A stretch of 9,524 nt of DNA, taken from assembly GCA_044371405.1 (NCBI GenBank), contig JBILTS010000088.1:1-9524 (forward strand), in the 5' to 3' direction. Origin of the DNA: RGEC01 sp044371405. Its GTDB lineage: Bacteria > Bacteroidota > Bacteroidia > NS11-12g > UBA955. The position numbers and the translations under genes are program-made. The number at the start of each line of letters is the position of its first letter. Position 1 is the first letter of the stretch. This document shows, piece by piece, positions 1 to 5,599 of this stretch. A model generated the notes under the pieces. The model was not told the origin of the DNA, made no database searches, and worked only from the letters and a program-made list of their open reading frames with translations.

Positions 1-98
1 AATTGCTGTAAGTCGATTTCATAGGCAGATACTGTATGAACAGACATTCGCCGGTTCAATGCCAGGTAATCCAAGAAATCTACTACGTGGGGATGCAC
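1..98 (-). CDS. Tyrosine recombinase XerC/XerD-like, N-terminal fragment (runs off left edge)
   Basis: The minus strand encodes about 32 residues of a reading frame that continues beyond position 1. The peptide contains VVDFLDYLALNRRMSVHTVS followed by AYEIDLQQ. The pattern F-x-x-Y-L...S-x-x-T-x-x-A-Y-x-x-D-L is the hallmark of the N-terminal SAM-like core-binding domain of Xer-type tyrosine recombinases, which resolve chromosome dimers at dif. An in-frame TGA lies a few codons upstream, so the start must be close. GTG at 96-98 is the best fit because it puts the conserved FLDYL motif about eight residues in, as is usual for the family. A TTG nearer the motif and an ATG at 45-47 are also possible, but the ATG would cut off the conserved helix. 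The catalytic domain lies outside the window, so XerC, XerD and other Xer-like integrases cannot be told apart. No clear promoter was found. rpsU lies upstream on the same strand, which matches the rpsU-xer gene order recalled for many Bacteroidota. Confidence 0.75.
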   Translation of the reverse strand, partial: MHPHVVDFLDYLALNRRMSVHTVSAYEIDLQQ

Positions 99-211
99 TG
101 ATACAAATCAAACGCTGCTGTGGCTGTTTTATTTAAATTAGTTATGAACCCATGTGAATAAACACCAATGCTGTTTCGATTAATCAGGTATTTATAAATA
201 ACTTCGTCCGC

Positions 212-1183
212 ATGCTGTCCAGAAAAGACTTCCTCAAACTTACCGGAGCACTTTCCCTATTCGGAATTGCCTACAGGGTTCAGGCCAAAACTGAAAAAAA
301 AAGAAGCGGCCCGGTGGTGCTTTCTACCTGGGATTTTGGGAAAGAAGCCAATGCCGCGGCATGGGAAGTACTTAACAAAGGGGGACACGCTTTAGACGCA
401 ATTGTGGCGGGTGTGGCTGTACCAGAGCGGGATCCTAAGGTTAATACCGTGGGTTTGGGCGGTTTTCCCGACCGAGACGGACGTGTTACCCTGGATGCGT
501 GTATCATGGACGAGCAGCTGAACTGTGGTTCTGTGGCCTGTTTGGAACATATTGTGCATCCTGCAGCTGTGGCAAAACTTGTGATGGAAAAAACTCCGCA
601 TGTAATGCTTACCGGCGAAGGAGCACTGAAATTTGCACTCGAGCAGGGATTCAAGAAAGAGAATTTACTTACACCACAGGCAGAGGCCGCATGGAAAGAA
701 TGGCTAAAGAAATCTGAGTATTCGCCTTCTCCCAACTGGGAATTGAATCACGACACCATTGGTATGTTGGCACTGGATAATCAAAATCGCCTCTCAGGGA
801 TTTGCACTACCAGTGGCATGGCCTGGAAAATGCATGGCAGGGTAGGAGATTCGCCCATTATCGGAGCTGGCCTTTATGTGGATGGCGAAGTTGGTGGTGC
901 CACGTGTTCCGGACTGGGAGAGGAAATGATTAGGATAGCTGCCTCTCATAGCGTGGTAGAAGCCATGAGAAATGGGAAGCGTCCGCAGGCGGCCTGCGAA
1001 GCGGTCATAAAACGATACTACAAACGGCGCGGAGAAAAATGCAGGGGCAAACAGGTTTGCCTACTGGCTATGGATGCATTGGGAAATATAGGGGCGTTTA
1101 GTTTGATGCCCGGTTTTGTTTATTCCATAACCTTTGAGGGTGTGCATGAGGTTCGGAAGGCCGATTATTTGTTAGAGGCATAA
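212..1183 (+). CDS. Exported glycosylasparaginase (N4-(beta-N-acetylglucosaminyl)-L-asparaginase, Ntn-hydrolase)
   Basis: This enzyme family hydrolyses the bond between asparagine and N-acetylglucosamine in N-linked glycopeptides, or related beta-aspartyl amides. It is made as a precursor that cleaves itself. The 323-residue product has a Tat-like N-terminus: SRKDFLK at residues 3-9 (RK instead of RR), a hydrophobic stretch at about 11-20, and a likely cleavage after VQA near residue 25. Mature landmarks are STWDFG (38-43), whose Trp lines the substrate site in the Elizabethkingia enzyme; HDTIGM (180-185), whose Thr182 would be the nucleophile freed by self-cleavage; GRVGDSPIIGAG (209-220), with Arg210 and Asp213 for substrate binding; and GGATCSGLGEE (228-238). 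The length is normal for the family and no key residue is missing. The ATG at 212 gives a complete signal peptide. The gene stands alone on the plus strand, convergent with rpsU and divergent from the Xer-like gene. The 113 bases before it hold no gene. A periplasmic role in scavenging glycoprotein remnants is inferred. Confidence 0.92.
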   Translation: MLSRKDFLKLTGALSLFGIAYRVQAKTEKKRSGPVVLSTWDFGKEANAAAWEVLNKGGHALDAIVAGVAVPERDPKVNTVGLGGFPDRDGRVTLDACIMDEQLNCGSVACLEHIVHPAAVAKLVMEKTPHVMLTGEGALKFALEQGFKKENLLTPQAEAAWKEWLKKSEYSPSPNWELNHDTIGMLALDNQNRLSGICTTSGMAWKMHGRVGDSPIIGAGLYVDGEVGGATCSGLGEEMIRIAASHSVVEAMRNGKRPQAACEAVIKRYYKRRGEKCRGKQVCLLAMDALGNIGAFSLMPGFVYSITFEGVHEVRKADYLLEA

Positions 1184-1207
1184 AAAAAGCCGCAGAACGC
1201 GGCTTTG
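1184..1207. terminator. Bidirectional intrinsic terminator between asparaginase gene and rpsU
   Basis: A perfect 8-bp stem pairs AAAGCCGC (1186-1193) with GCGGCTTT (1199-1206) around the loop AGAAC. On the minus strand the stem runs into a tract of eight T, so it should work well for rpsU. On the plus strand the tail is only TTTGTATT, which is weaker but usable for the asparaginase gene. It begins directly after the asparaginase stop codon and 22 bases beyond the rpsU stop. It would tend to separate rpsU from the Xer-like gene further along on the same strand. Confidence 0.85.
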
Positions 1208-1228
1208 TATTAGAGATTAATCTTGCGA

Positions 1229-1426
1229 TTATGGTTCCATTTCCTGACGCTGCATTTGCTGACGATAAGCAGCACGAATCTTTTGCATGCGTTTGGTTAT
1301 GCAGGGCTTTTCAAAAGATTGACGGGCACGAAGTTCTTTAACCACACCTGTCTTTTCGAATTTCTTTTTGAATTTCTTCAGCGCTTTGTCGAGCGAATCG
1401 CTTTCTTTTACGTTGATAAGTATCAT
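1229..1426 (-). CDS. rpsU: 30S ribosomal protein bS21
   Basis: bS21 is a small basic protein of the 30S subunit that sits near the 3' end of 16S rRNA. The 65-residue product begins MILINVKESDSLDKALKKFK and continues with the basic segment KKFEKTGVVKELRARQSFEK and a basic, Gln-rich C-terminus. This matches the bS21 pattern I-x-V-K-x-x-E-S-(4-6)-A-L-(3)-K-(4)-E/K-x-G-V-(3)-R-R-R/Q. The length is normal for Bacteroidota, slightly shorter than the E. coli protein. In Flavobacterium johnsoniae, bS21 helps to bury the anti-Shine-Dalgarno sequence, and rpsU itself is reported to depend on an SD for feedback control. Here rpsU has its own canonical promoter and an SD-like leader, fitting that picture. 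It lies between a convergent asparaginase gene and an upstream acyl-CoA dehydrogenase gene on the same strand, 69 bases away with no terminator between them. Some readthrough into rpsU is therefore possible. Confidence 0.95.
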   Translation of the reverse strand: MILINVKESDSLDKALKKFKKKFEKTGVVKELRARQSFEKPCITKRMQKIRAAYRQQMQRQEMEP

Positions 1427-1433
1427 GTTTTTT

Positions 1434-1440
1434 CCTACCT
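1434..1440 (-). promoter_or_regulatory. SD-like ribosome binding site of rpsU
   Basis: On the minus strand the leader reads AAGTAGGTAGGAAAAAAC directly before the ATG. The AGGTAGG core ends seven bases from the start codon, the usual SD distance. It is not a perfect AAGGAGG, but the other gene starts in this window show nothing comparable, which fits the general lack of SD sites in Bacteroidota. It may be the element through which bS21 controls its own synthesis. Confidence 0.55.
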
Positions 1441-1460
1441 ACTTTCTTTTTTTGGGAGTG

Positions 1461-1491
1461 CAAATATAACAAAAATTATTCAATTTTCAAA
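1461..1491 (-). promoter_or_regulatory. Bacteroidota-type sigma-A promoter of rpsU
   Basis: Read on the minus strand, this is TTTG (1491-1488), a 19-base spacer, then TATATTTG (1468-1461). Both match the Bacteroidota consensus TTTG / TAnnTTTG exactly, and the spacing is within the usual range. Transcription should start near 1457 and give a leader of about 30 bases that carries the SD-like element. The -33 box lies a few bases after the stop codon of the upstream dehydrogenase gene. Confidence 0.82.
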
Positions 1492-1495
1492 ATAA

Positions 1496-2638
1496 TTACG
1501 ACTTCAGTACTGCACGGCTTATGACAAGCTTTTGTATTTCGCTGGTGCCTTCGCCGATGGTGCATAGTTTGCAATCGCGATAGAATTTCTCTACCGGAAA
1601 ATCTTTGGTATATCCATAGCCGCCAAATATCTGAACTGCTTCATTGCTGCAGAAAACGCTGACTTCACTCGCGTAATATTTGGCCATGGCGCTTTCTTTA
1701 TTGATGCTTTTTCCTTTGTTTTTTAGGTTGGCAGCCTGGTGAGTTAGCAATTCGGCTGCTTCAATTCGGGTGGCCATGTCAGCCAGTTTAAAACCTATGG
1801 CCTGAAAATTGGCGATGGGCTGACCAAATTGCTGACGTTCCTTGCTGTATTTTATGCTCGCCTCATAAGCTCCTTTGGCGATGCCCAGTGACAGGGCCGC
1901 GATGGAAATACGCCCGCCATCCAAAATCTTCATGGCCTGTATGAATCCATCGCCAATATTGCCCAAACGGTTGGCATCAGGAATGCGGCAATCTTCGAAA
2001 ATGAGCTCTGCAGTTTCACTGGCGCGCATCCCCAGTTTATTTTCTTTTTTACCACCCCTAAAGCCGGGTGTTCCACGCTCCACAACGAAGGCGGTAATGC
2101 CATGGCTGTCCAGTAAATCGCCCGTGCGGGCCAATACAACTGCTACATTTCCGGTGATGCCGTGCGTGATCCAGTTTTTTGTTCCATTCAGAACCCAATC
2201 TTCACCTTCTTTTTTGGCCACGCACTGCATTCTTAGTGCATCAGATCCGGTGTTGGCTTCGGTGAGGCCCCATGCTCCAATCCATTCACCTGTGGCCAGT
2301 TTGGGTAGCCAGCGCTTTTTCTGCTCTTCGTTACCAAACATCATGATGTGGCCTGTGCACAGGCTGTTATGTGCAGCCATGCTCAATCCTATGCTTCCGC
2401 AAACTTTGGCTAGTTCTTCTATGGCCGCTACATATTCATGGTATCCCAGGCCTGAACCACCGTATTCCTCTGGTACCAAAACCCCCATCAGGCCTAGTTC
2501 TCCAAGTGCCTTAAAAACGTGTACAGGAAATTCCTGACTTTCATCCCATTCCATGAAATGGGGTCTGATATTTTTTTCGGCAAAATCCTTAACGGTTTGC
2601 CTGATCATTGTCACATTCTCGTCTGCGGTAAATTCCAT
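1496..2638 (-). CDS. Acyl-CoA dehydrogenase (short/medium-chain type)
   Basis: This FAD enzyme catalyses the first, alpha-beta oxidation step of acyl-CoA breakdown, or branched-chain amino acid breakdown, and passes electrons to electron-transferring flavoprotein. The ATG at 2636-2638 gives a 380-residue protein, the usual family length. A longer frame from a TTG at 2648-2650 would add only four residues, and that TTG lies inside a promoter element. Landmarks, counted from the ATG, are the N-terminal helical domain (about 1-115), WGLTEANTGSDA around 123-134 (flavin and substrate contacts), KNWITHG around 154-160, the central beta domain to about 225, ERQQFGQPIANFQAIGFKLA around 267-286, FGGYGYTKD (338-346), and IGEGTSEIQ, in which Glu363 is the expected catalytic base. 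All key residues are present. Chain length preference cannot be read from the sequence. It is the last of four minus-strand genes and 72 bases downstream of the helix-hairpin-helix gene. Confidence 0.95.
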   Translation of the reverse strand: MEFTADENVTMIRQTVKDFAEKNIRPHFMEWDESQEFPVHVFKALGELGLMGVLVPEEYGGSGLGYHEYVAAIEELAKVCGSIGLSMAAHNSLCTGHIMMFGNEEQKKRWLPKLATGEWIGAWGLTEANTGSDALRMQCVAKKEGEDWVLNGTKNWITHGITGNVAVVLARTGDLLDSHGITAFVVERGTPGFRGGKKENKLGMRASETAELIFEDCRIPDANRLGNIGDGFIQAMKILDGGRISIAALSLGIAKGAYEASIKYSKERQQFGQPIANFQAIGFKLADMATRIEAAELLTHQAANLKNKGKSINKESAMAKYYASEVSVFCSNEAVQIFGGYGYTKDFPVEKFYRDCKLCTIGEGTSEIQKLVISRAVLKS

Positions 2639-2647
2639 ATTATTCTG

Positions 2648-2655
2648 CAAAAATA
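2648..2655 (-). promoter_or_regulatory. Candidate -7 promoter element of the acyl-CoA dehydrogenase gene
   Basis: The minus strand reads TATTTTTG, an exact TAnnTTTG match, ending nine bases before the ATG at 2638. Transcription would begin about six bases before the ATG, giving an almost leaderless message. No TTTG is found at the expected -33 distance, so the call rests on one box only. Confidence 0.4.
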
Positions 2656-2710
2656 CACATCAATATTGCATGTATGTTATCGAAAATTACATTTGGGTAA
2701 ACAAATCGGT

Positions 2711-3541
2711 TTATTCGTTAAAATCCAGATATGGCAATATTCTGGATAGTTCCTGGGATGAAATTATTTTTATTTCTCTGAGGTGTTTTTCCGATAATTT
2801 TCCGTGTTGATTACGGAATGCGATGATAACCCTGGCTTGTTTTTCATTCAAATAAGGGTGTTTTTTGAAACTTTCAAGATTGGCTTTTTGCACTGGAATT
2901 CTGCGAATTAACCCCGGATTGACCTGAAAAGATGGGAACAATTTTTTTAGTGCAATGCTGTCTGTAAAACGGGTCTCTAAAATTTGTTCTTTTTGGTAAA
3001 ATCCACCCAGGGCATCGCGAAAACGAATGATCCTTGTGGCTGTTTTGCTTCCTATCCCTGGCAAAGAAATTAAGTCTGTGGTGTCGCAACTGTTGAGTTC
3101 AACCATGCTTTGCCGCTTGGTTTTTCCTTTGGTAAAGGAAGGTTGGACAATCGAATTTTTCAGGATTGTCGTATCTATGCCGGTTTCGCGGCTCAATTCA
3201 GCCAGAGAGCCATACCGGTGCCCCATTTTAATTTTTTCGTATACCCGGTTTGCCTCCTCCTCATTTAAACCCATTTGCTCCAAATCCTCCGTTTTAAGTC
3301 TTTGCCAATAGGTTGGCCGGTGTTTTTTCCTTTTAAAAAATGAATCGGTGGCGGCAAGGTGTCTGGCCATCAGCGCTGACAATTGTGTGCTGTCGGTGTG
3401 GTAAACAATTGTATCCTGTCGTTTCAAGCCCATAAAAGACGGGATTAGGGCCAGTAAAATCGCGATAGTGAGCATAAAAAAAGCCCCGGCATATTCGCTC
3501 CTGGTTAGAGACACCCACGGGCCGGGGCTTTGATTGCGCAT
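2711..3541 (-). CDS. Membrane-anchored helix-hairpin-helix (ComEA-like) protein
   Basis: The 276-residue product has a short cytoplasmic-type N-terminus with LTRSEYAG (12-19), a motif shape common at this place in Bacteroidota ComEA-like proteins. One membrane segment follows at about 20-38, then a charged linker and three helix-hairpin-helix units. The best is at 147-181: ELNSCDTTDLISLPGIGSKT, then ATRIIRFRDALGGF, with the typical PGIG turn. Weaker copies lie near 84-121 (LKTEDLEQMGLNEEEANRVY onward) and 214-250 (IPVQKANLESFKKHPYLNEK onward). Such units bind DNA backbone without sequence preference. In ComEA the anchored protein takes up DNA, but the role of the Bacteroidota three-unit form is not established. 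The gene starts six bases after the stop of the synthase gene, so the two are probably co-transcribed, but a terminator-like hairpin covers its first codons. An internal ATG at codon 23 is an alternative start but would remove the conserved LTRSEYAG motif. Confidence 0.85.
   Translation of the reverse strand: MRNQSPGPWVSLTRSEYAGAFFMLTIAILLALIPSFMGLKRQDTIVYHTDSTQLSALMARHLAATDSFFKRKKHRPTYWQRLKTEDLEQMGLNEEEANRVYEKIKMGHRYGSLAELSRETGIDTTILKNSIVQPSFTKGKTKRQSMVELNSCDTTDLISLPGIGSKTATRIIRFRDALGGFYQKEQILETRFTDSIALKKLFPSFQVNPGLIRRIPVQKANLESFKKHPYLNEKQARVIIAFRNQHGKLSEKHLREIKIISSQELSRILPYLDFNE
3476..3531 (-). terminator. Terminator-like hairpin inside the 5' end of the helix-hairpin-helix gene
   Basis: A perfect 11-bp inverted repeat pairs AAAGCCCCGGC (minus strand, 3531-3521) with GCCGGGGCTTT (3490-3480) across a 30-base loop. 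The minus-strand copy ends in a run of seven T (3482-3476). This is the shape of a Rho-independent terminator, 17 bases after the stop codon of the synthase gene. It lies wholly within codons 4-22 of the following gene. The long loop makes it weaker than a classical terminator. Confidence 0.6.
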
Positions 3542-3547
3542 AGCGTA

Positions 3548-4801
3548 TTAGTTTTTTGCGGTAGCCAGTTTTTCCTGACGGTATTGTCCGCTATCCAGCT
3601 TGTGCTTAATGGCTTTGAAGGCATTGATGGTTTCCGCAACATCCTCTAGCGTATGAACCGCGGTCGGAATAAGGCGCAGCATGATAACGCCTTTGGGTAC
3701 CACCGGATAAACTACAATACTGCAGAAGATGTCGAAATTTTCCCTAAGGTCAAAGGTCATGTGTGTGGCTTCGGGAATGGTTCCGTTCAATAATACAGGG
3801 GTTACCGGTGTTGTGGTAATGCCAATATTGAAACCTGCGTCACGCAAGCCGTTTTGCAGGGCATTTACTATCTTCCAGAGGTTATCTTTTAATTCCGGTC
3901 TGTTTCTGATGAGCTCCAGACGCTTGATGGATCCTATGGTCAGAGGCATTGGCAGTGCTTTGGCGTATATCTGACTGCGCATGTTGTAGCGTAAATATTT
4001 TATTACCTCAGCAGTAGCACCGATGAATGCACCGATTCCGGCCATACTTTTGGCAAAGGTGCTGAAGTAAACATCAATGCCATCCATGCAGTTTTGCTCC
4101 TCGCCTGTGCCGGCTCCGGTTTTACCCATGGTGCCGAATCCGTGTGCATCGTCAACAAAAAGACGGAAGTTGAATTTTTCTTTCAGGGCAACAATTTCCT
4201 TGAGTTTTCCTTGAGATCCGCTCATACCAAAAACTCCTTCCGTAATCACCATGATGCCACCGCCGGTTTTTTCGGCCAGTTTGGTGGCATGGGTAAGCTG
4301 TTTCTCTAAACTTTCAATGTTGTTGTGCTGATACATGAAACGCTTGCCAATGTGCAGACGCATGCCATCAATGATGCATGCATGCGATTCGGCGTCATAT
4401 ACAATGATATCGTGGCGGTCTACCAGGGCATCAATGGCTGAAACCACACCCTGATAACCAAAATTGAGCAGAATTACGTCGGGTTTGCCAATGAATTCTG
4501 CAAGGTCTCTTTCCAGTTGTTCATGATAATTGCTGTTACCGCTCATCATGCGGGCTCCCATGGGATAGGCCATTCCAAACTGTGCTGCAGCATCGGTATC
4601 GGCTTTCATTACCTCAGGATGATTGGCCAGGCCCAGATAGTTGTTTAAACTCCAGTTCAACTTCATTTTTCCGTTGAACATCATGCGAGGGCCAATGGGA
4701 CCCTCCAGTTTAGGAAAGGTGAAATATCCGTGGGCATCATCGGCGTGCTCGCCCAGAGGCCCCATGCGGTTTACCACTTTTTTGAAGATATCGTTTACCA
4801 T
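3548..4801 (-). CDS. spt: Serine-palmitoyltransferase-like alpha-oxoamine synthase (PLP-dependent)
   Basis: The family condenses an amino acid with an acyl-CoA or acyl-ACP with loss of CO2, in the cytoplasm. The serine enzyme makes 3-ketosphinganine, the first step of sphingolipid synthesis. The 417-residue product has the family's landmarks: SLNNYLGLANHPEV (51-64), GNSNYHEQLE (88-97), AESHACIIDG (137-146) with His140 expected to stack on PLP, ITEGVFGMSG (186-195), VDDAHGFGTMG (216-226), and YFSTFAKS (245-252), where Lys251 should bind PLP. The N-terminal GYFTFPKLEGPIGPRM (25-40) and the overall layout resemble the Bacteroides and Porphyromonas sphingolipid enzymes more than BioF or Kbl. A cysteate-using relative for sulfonolipids cannot be excluded. 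A -7 element lies 23 bases before the start. The RsmI-like methylase gene is upstream (gap 55 bases) and the helix-hairpin-helix gene downstream (gap 6 bases), neither with an obvious lipid role. Confidence 0.85.
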   Translation of the reverse strand: MVNDIFKKVVNRMGPLGEHADDAHGYFTFPKLEGPIGPRMMFNGKMKLNWSLNNYLGLANHPEVMKADTDAAAQFGMAYPMGARMMSGNSNYHEQLERDLAEFIGKPDVILLNFGYQGVVSAIDALVDRHDIIVYDAESHACIIDGMRLHIGKRFMYQHNNIESLEKQLTHATKLAEKTGGGIMVITEGVFGMSGSQGKLKEIVALKEKFNFRLFVDDAHGFGTMGKTGAGTGEEQNCMDGIDVYFSTFAKSMAGIGAFIGATAEVIKYLRYNMRSQIYAKALPMPLTIGSIKRLELIRNRPELKDNLWKIVNALQNGLRDAGFNIGITTTPVTPVLLNGTIPEATHMTFDLRENFDIFCSIVVYPVVPKGVIMLRLIPTAVHTLEDVAETINAFKAIKHKLDSGQYRQEKLATAKN

Positions 4802-4824
4802 GAAATGATATATGTTTTACGCAA

Positions 4825-4832
4825 CAAAGGTA
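4825..4832 (-). promoter_or_regulatory. -7 promoter element of the spt-like gene
   Basis: The minus strand reads TACCTTTG, an exact and typical Bacteroidota TAnnTTTG box. It ends 23 bases before the ATG, so the leader would be about 20 bases. No good TTTG is seen at the -33 position, which would fall at the end of the methylase gene. The gene may also be read from upstream. Confidence 0.55.
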
Positions 4833-4856
4833 CAATGATTTCGGGATTTTACGATG

Positions 4857-5588
4857 CTATCTGCCGACAAGGAAAATGCAGGGTTTTTTGCCTATTGTTT
4901 GTTTGGATAGCTTCCACCCTGCAACGGTTCGGGTTTTGATAAAACCATCAGGTTCATGCAGGTTGCAGGCAATGCATATCTTCATTGTATCATTCAAAAC
5001 AGACAGCAGTTGGGTTAGCAGCCGGTCTGAGCGATAAGGCGCTTCTATCAGCCCTTGGGTATAACCGGTTTTTTCGCAGTCTTTGGCCATTTTACCCAAA
5101 AAAGAGCGCAATTCGTCATCTTTGACCGGTGCGTATCCATGGAAAGTGAACTGTTGTCCGTTTAATCCACTGCCGCTTAGTGCAAGTATCAAACTTGATG
5201 GGCCGGTAACGGAGATAACAGCTACGTCATTGGTATGTGCCCATGATGCTATTTCAGCGCCGGGATCTGCCATGCCCGGTACCCCGGCTTCGCTGGCAAC
5301 GCCAATGCTGCCTCGCTGAATGTTTTCCTCCAGGAATTGCCGTAGTGTAAGTCTGTCATAATCTCTGTGCAATTCAAAAATATTGAGTTTTTCAATATCA
5401 ATGGGTCTCTTCAGTGAGGAAATAAATCGCCTGAAAGTGCGTGCATTTTCGACCACCCAACAGTTAATGGTGTTTACATGGAGGTTAAATTCACTATGAA
5501 GCATGCTGTTCGCCGAATTGCTTCCCAGTGGCATTGGCAACATGACTAATGTGGCTCTGTCTTGACTTTTATTTGGATTATTTTCCAT
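4857..5588 (-). CDS. RsmI-like SAM-dependent methyltransferase (tetrapyrrole methylase family)
   Basis: The 243-residue product belongs to the SAM-binding tetrapyrrole (corrin/porphyrin) methylase fold, on the RsmI side. RsmI methylates the ribose of C1402 in 16S rRNA. The clearest block is ASEAGVPGMADPGAEIA (98-114), followed by VTGPSSLILALSGSGLNGQQ (127-146) and FTFHGYAPVKDDE (147-159). These match the SDAGxPxxxDPG, xxGPSAxxxALxxSGL and FxFxGFxPxK signatures. IEAPYRSDRLL (181-191) corresponds to the RsmI ESPHR region. The N-terminus (LVMLPMPLGSNS, 14-25) is only a loose version of the LYxVATPIGN loop. The protein is also shorter than typical RsmI, which is about 280 residues. A second, shorter RsmI-like methylase of this form is common in Bacteroidota, and its substrate is not known to me. 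The start ATG at 5586-5588 lies 11 bases from the divergent protease start. No SD is visible. Confidence 0.82.
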   Translation of the reverse strand: MENNPNKSQDRATLVMLPMPLGSNSANSMLHSEFNLHVNTINCWVVENARTFRRFISSLKRPIDIEKLNIFELHRDYDRLTLRQFLEENIQRGSIGVASEAGVPGMADPGAEIASWAHTNDVAVISVTGPSSLILALSGSGLNGQQFTFHGYAPVKDDELRSFLGKMAKDCEKTGYTQGLIEAPYRSDRLLTQLLSVLNDTMKICIACNLHEPDGFIKTRTVAGWKLSKQTIGKKPCIFLVGR

Positions 5589-5595
5589 AATTTTG
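5588..5595 (+). promoter_or_regulatory. Candidate -7 promoter element of the PorU2-like gene
   Basis: TAATTTTG matches TAnnTTTG and ends four bases before the ATG at 5600. Transcription would then start at about the ATG itself, giving a leaderless message. No good TTTG lies 19-21 bases upstream (only a CTTG at 5561-5564, 23 bases away). The element overlaps the first base of the divergent methylase start codon. One-box evidence only. Confidence 0.35.
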
Positions 5596-5599
5596 TAGT

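Noticed and set aside
174..206. TTTC-N21-TAACTTCG before the asparaginase gene as a promoter
   Set aside because: Each box differs by one base from TTTG / TAnnTTTG. The spacing fits, but two mismatches in so short a motif are too weak to list as a feature.
280..735. Minus-strand open frame of 151 codons opposite the asparaginase gene
   Set aside because: It lies wholly within a well-supported gene and its peptide (rich in Ser, Ala and Pro) shows no known motif. It is a shadow frame.
1223..1495. Plus-strand 90-codon frame across rpsU
   Set aside because: The Phe/Leu-rich peptide is the complement of the Lys-rich bS21 gene and its A-rich leader, so it is an artefact of composition.
1875..2537. 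Plus-strand open frame of 220 codons opposite the acyl-CoA dehydrogenase gene
   Set aside because: The dehydrogenase has full family motifs on the other strand. The antisense peptide is Ser/Pro-rich with no recognisable domain.
2691..2706. Inverted repeat ATTTG...CAAAT after the helix-hairpin-helix gene as a terminator
   Set aside because: The stem is only five base pairs, AT-rich and not followed by a T run.
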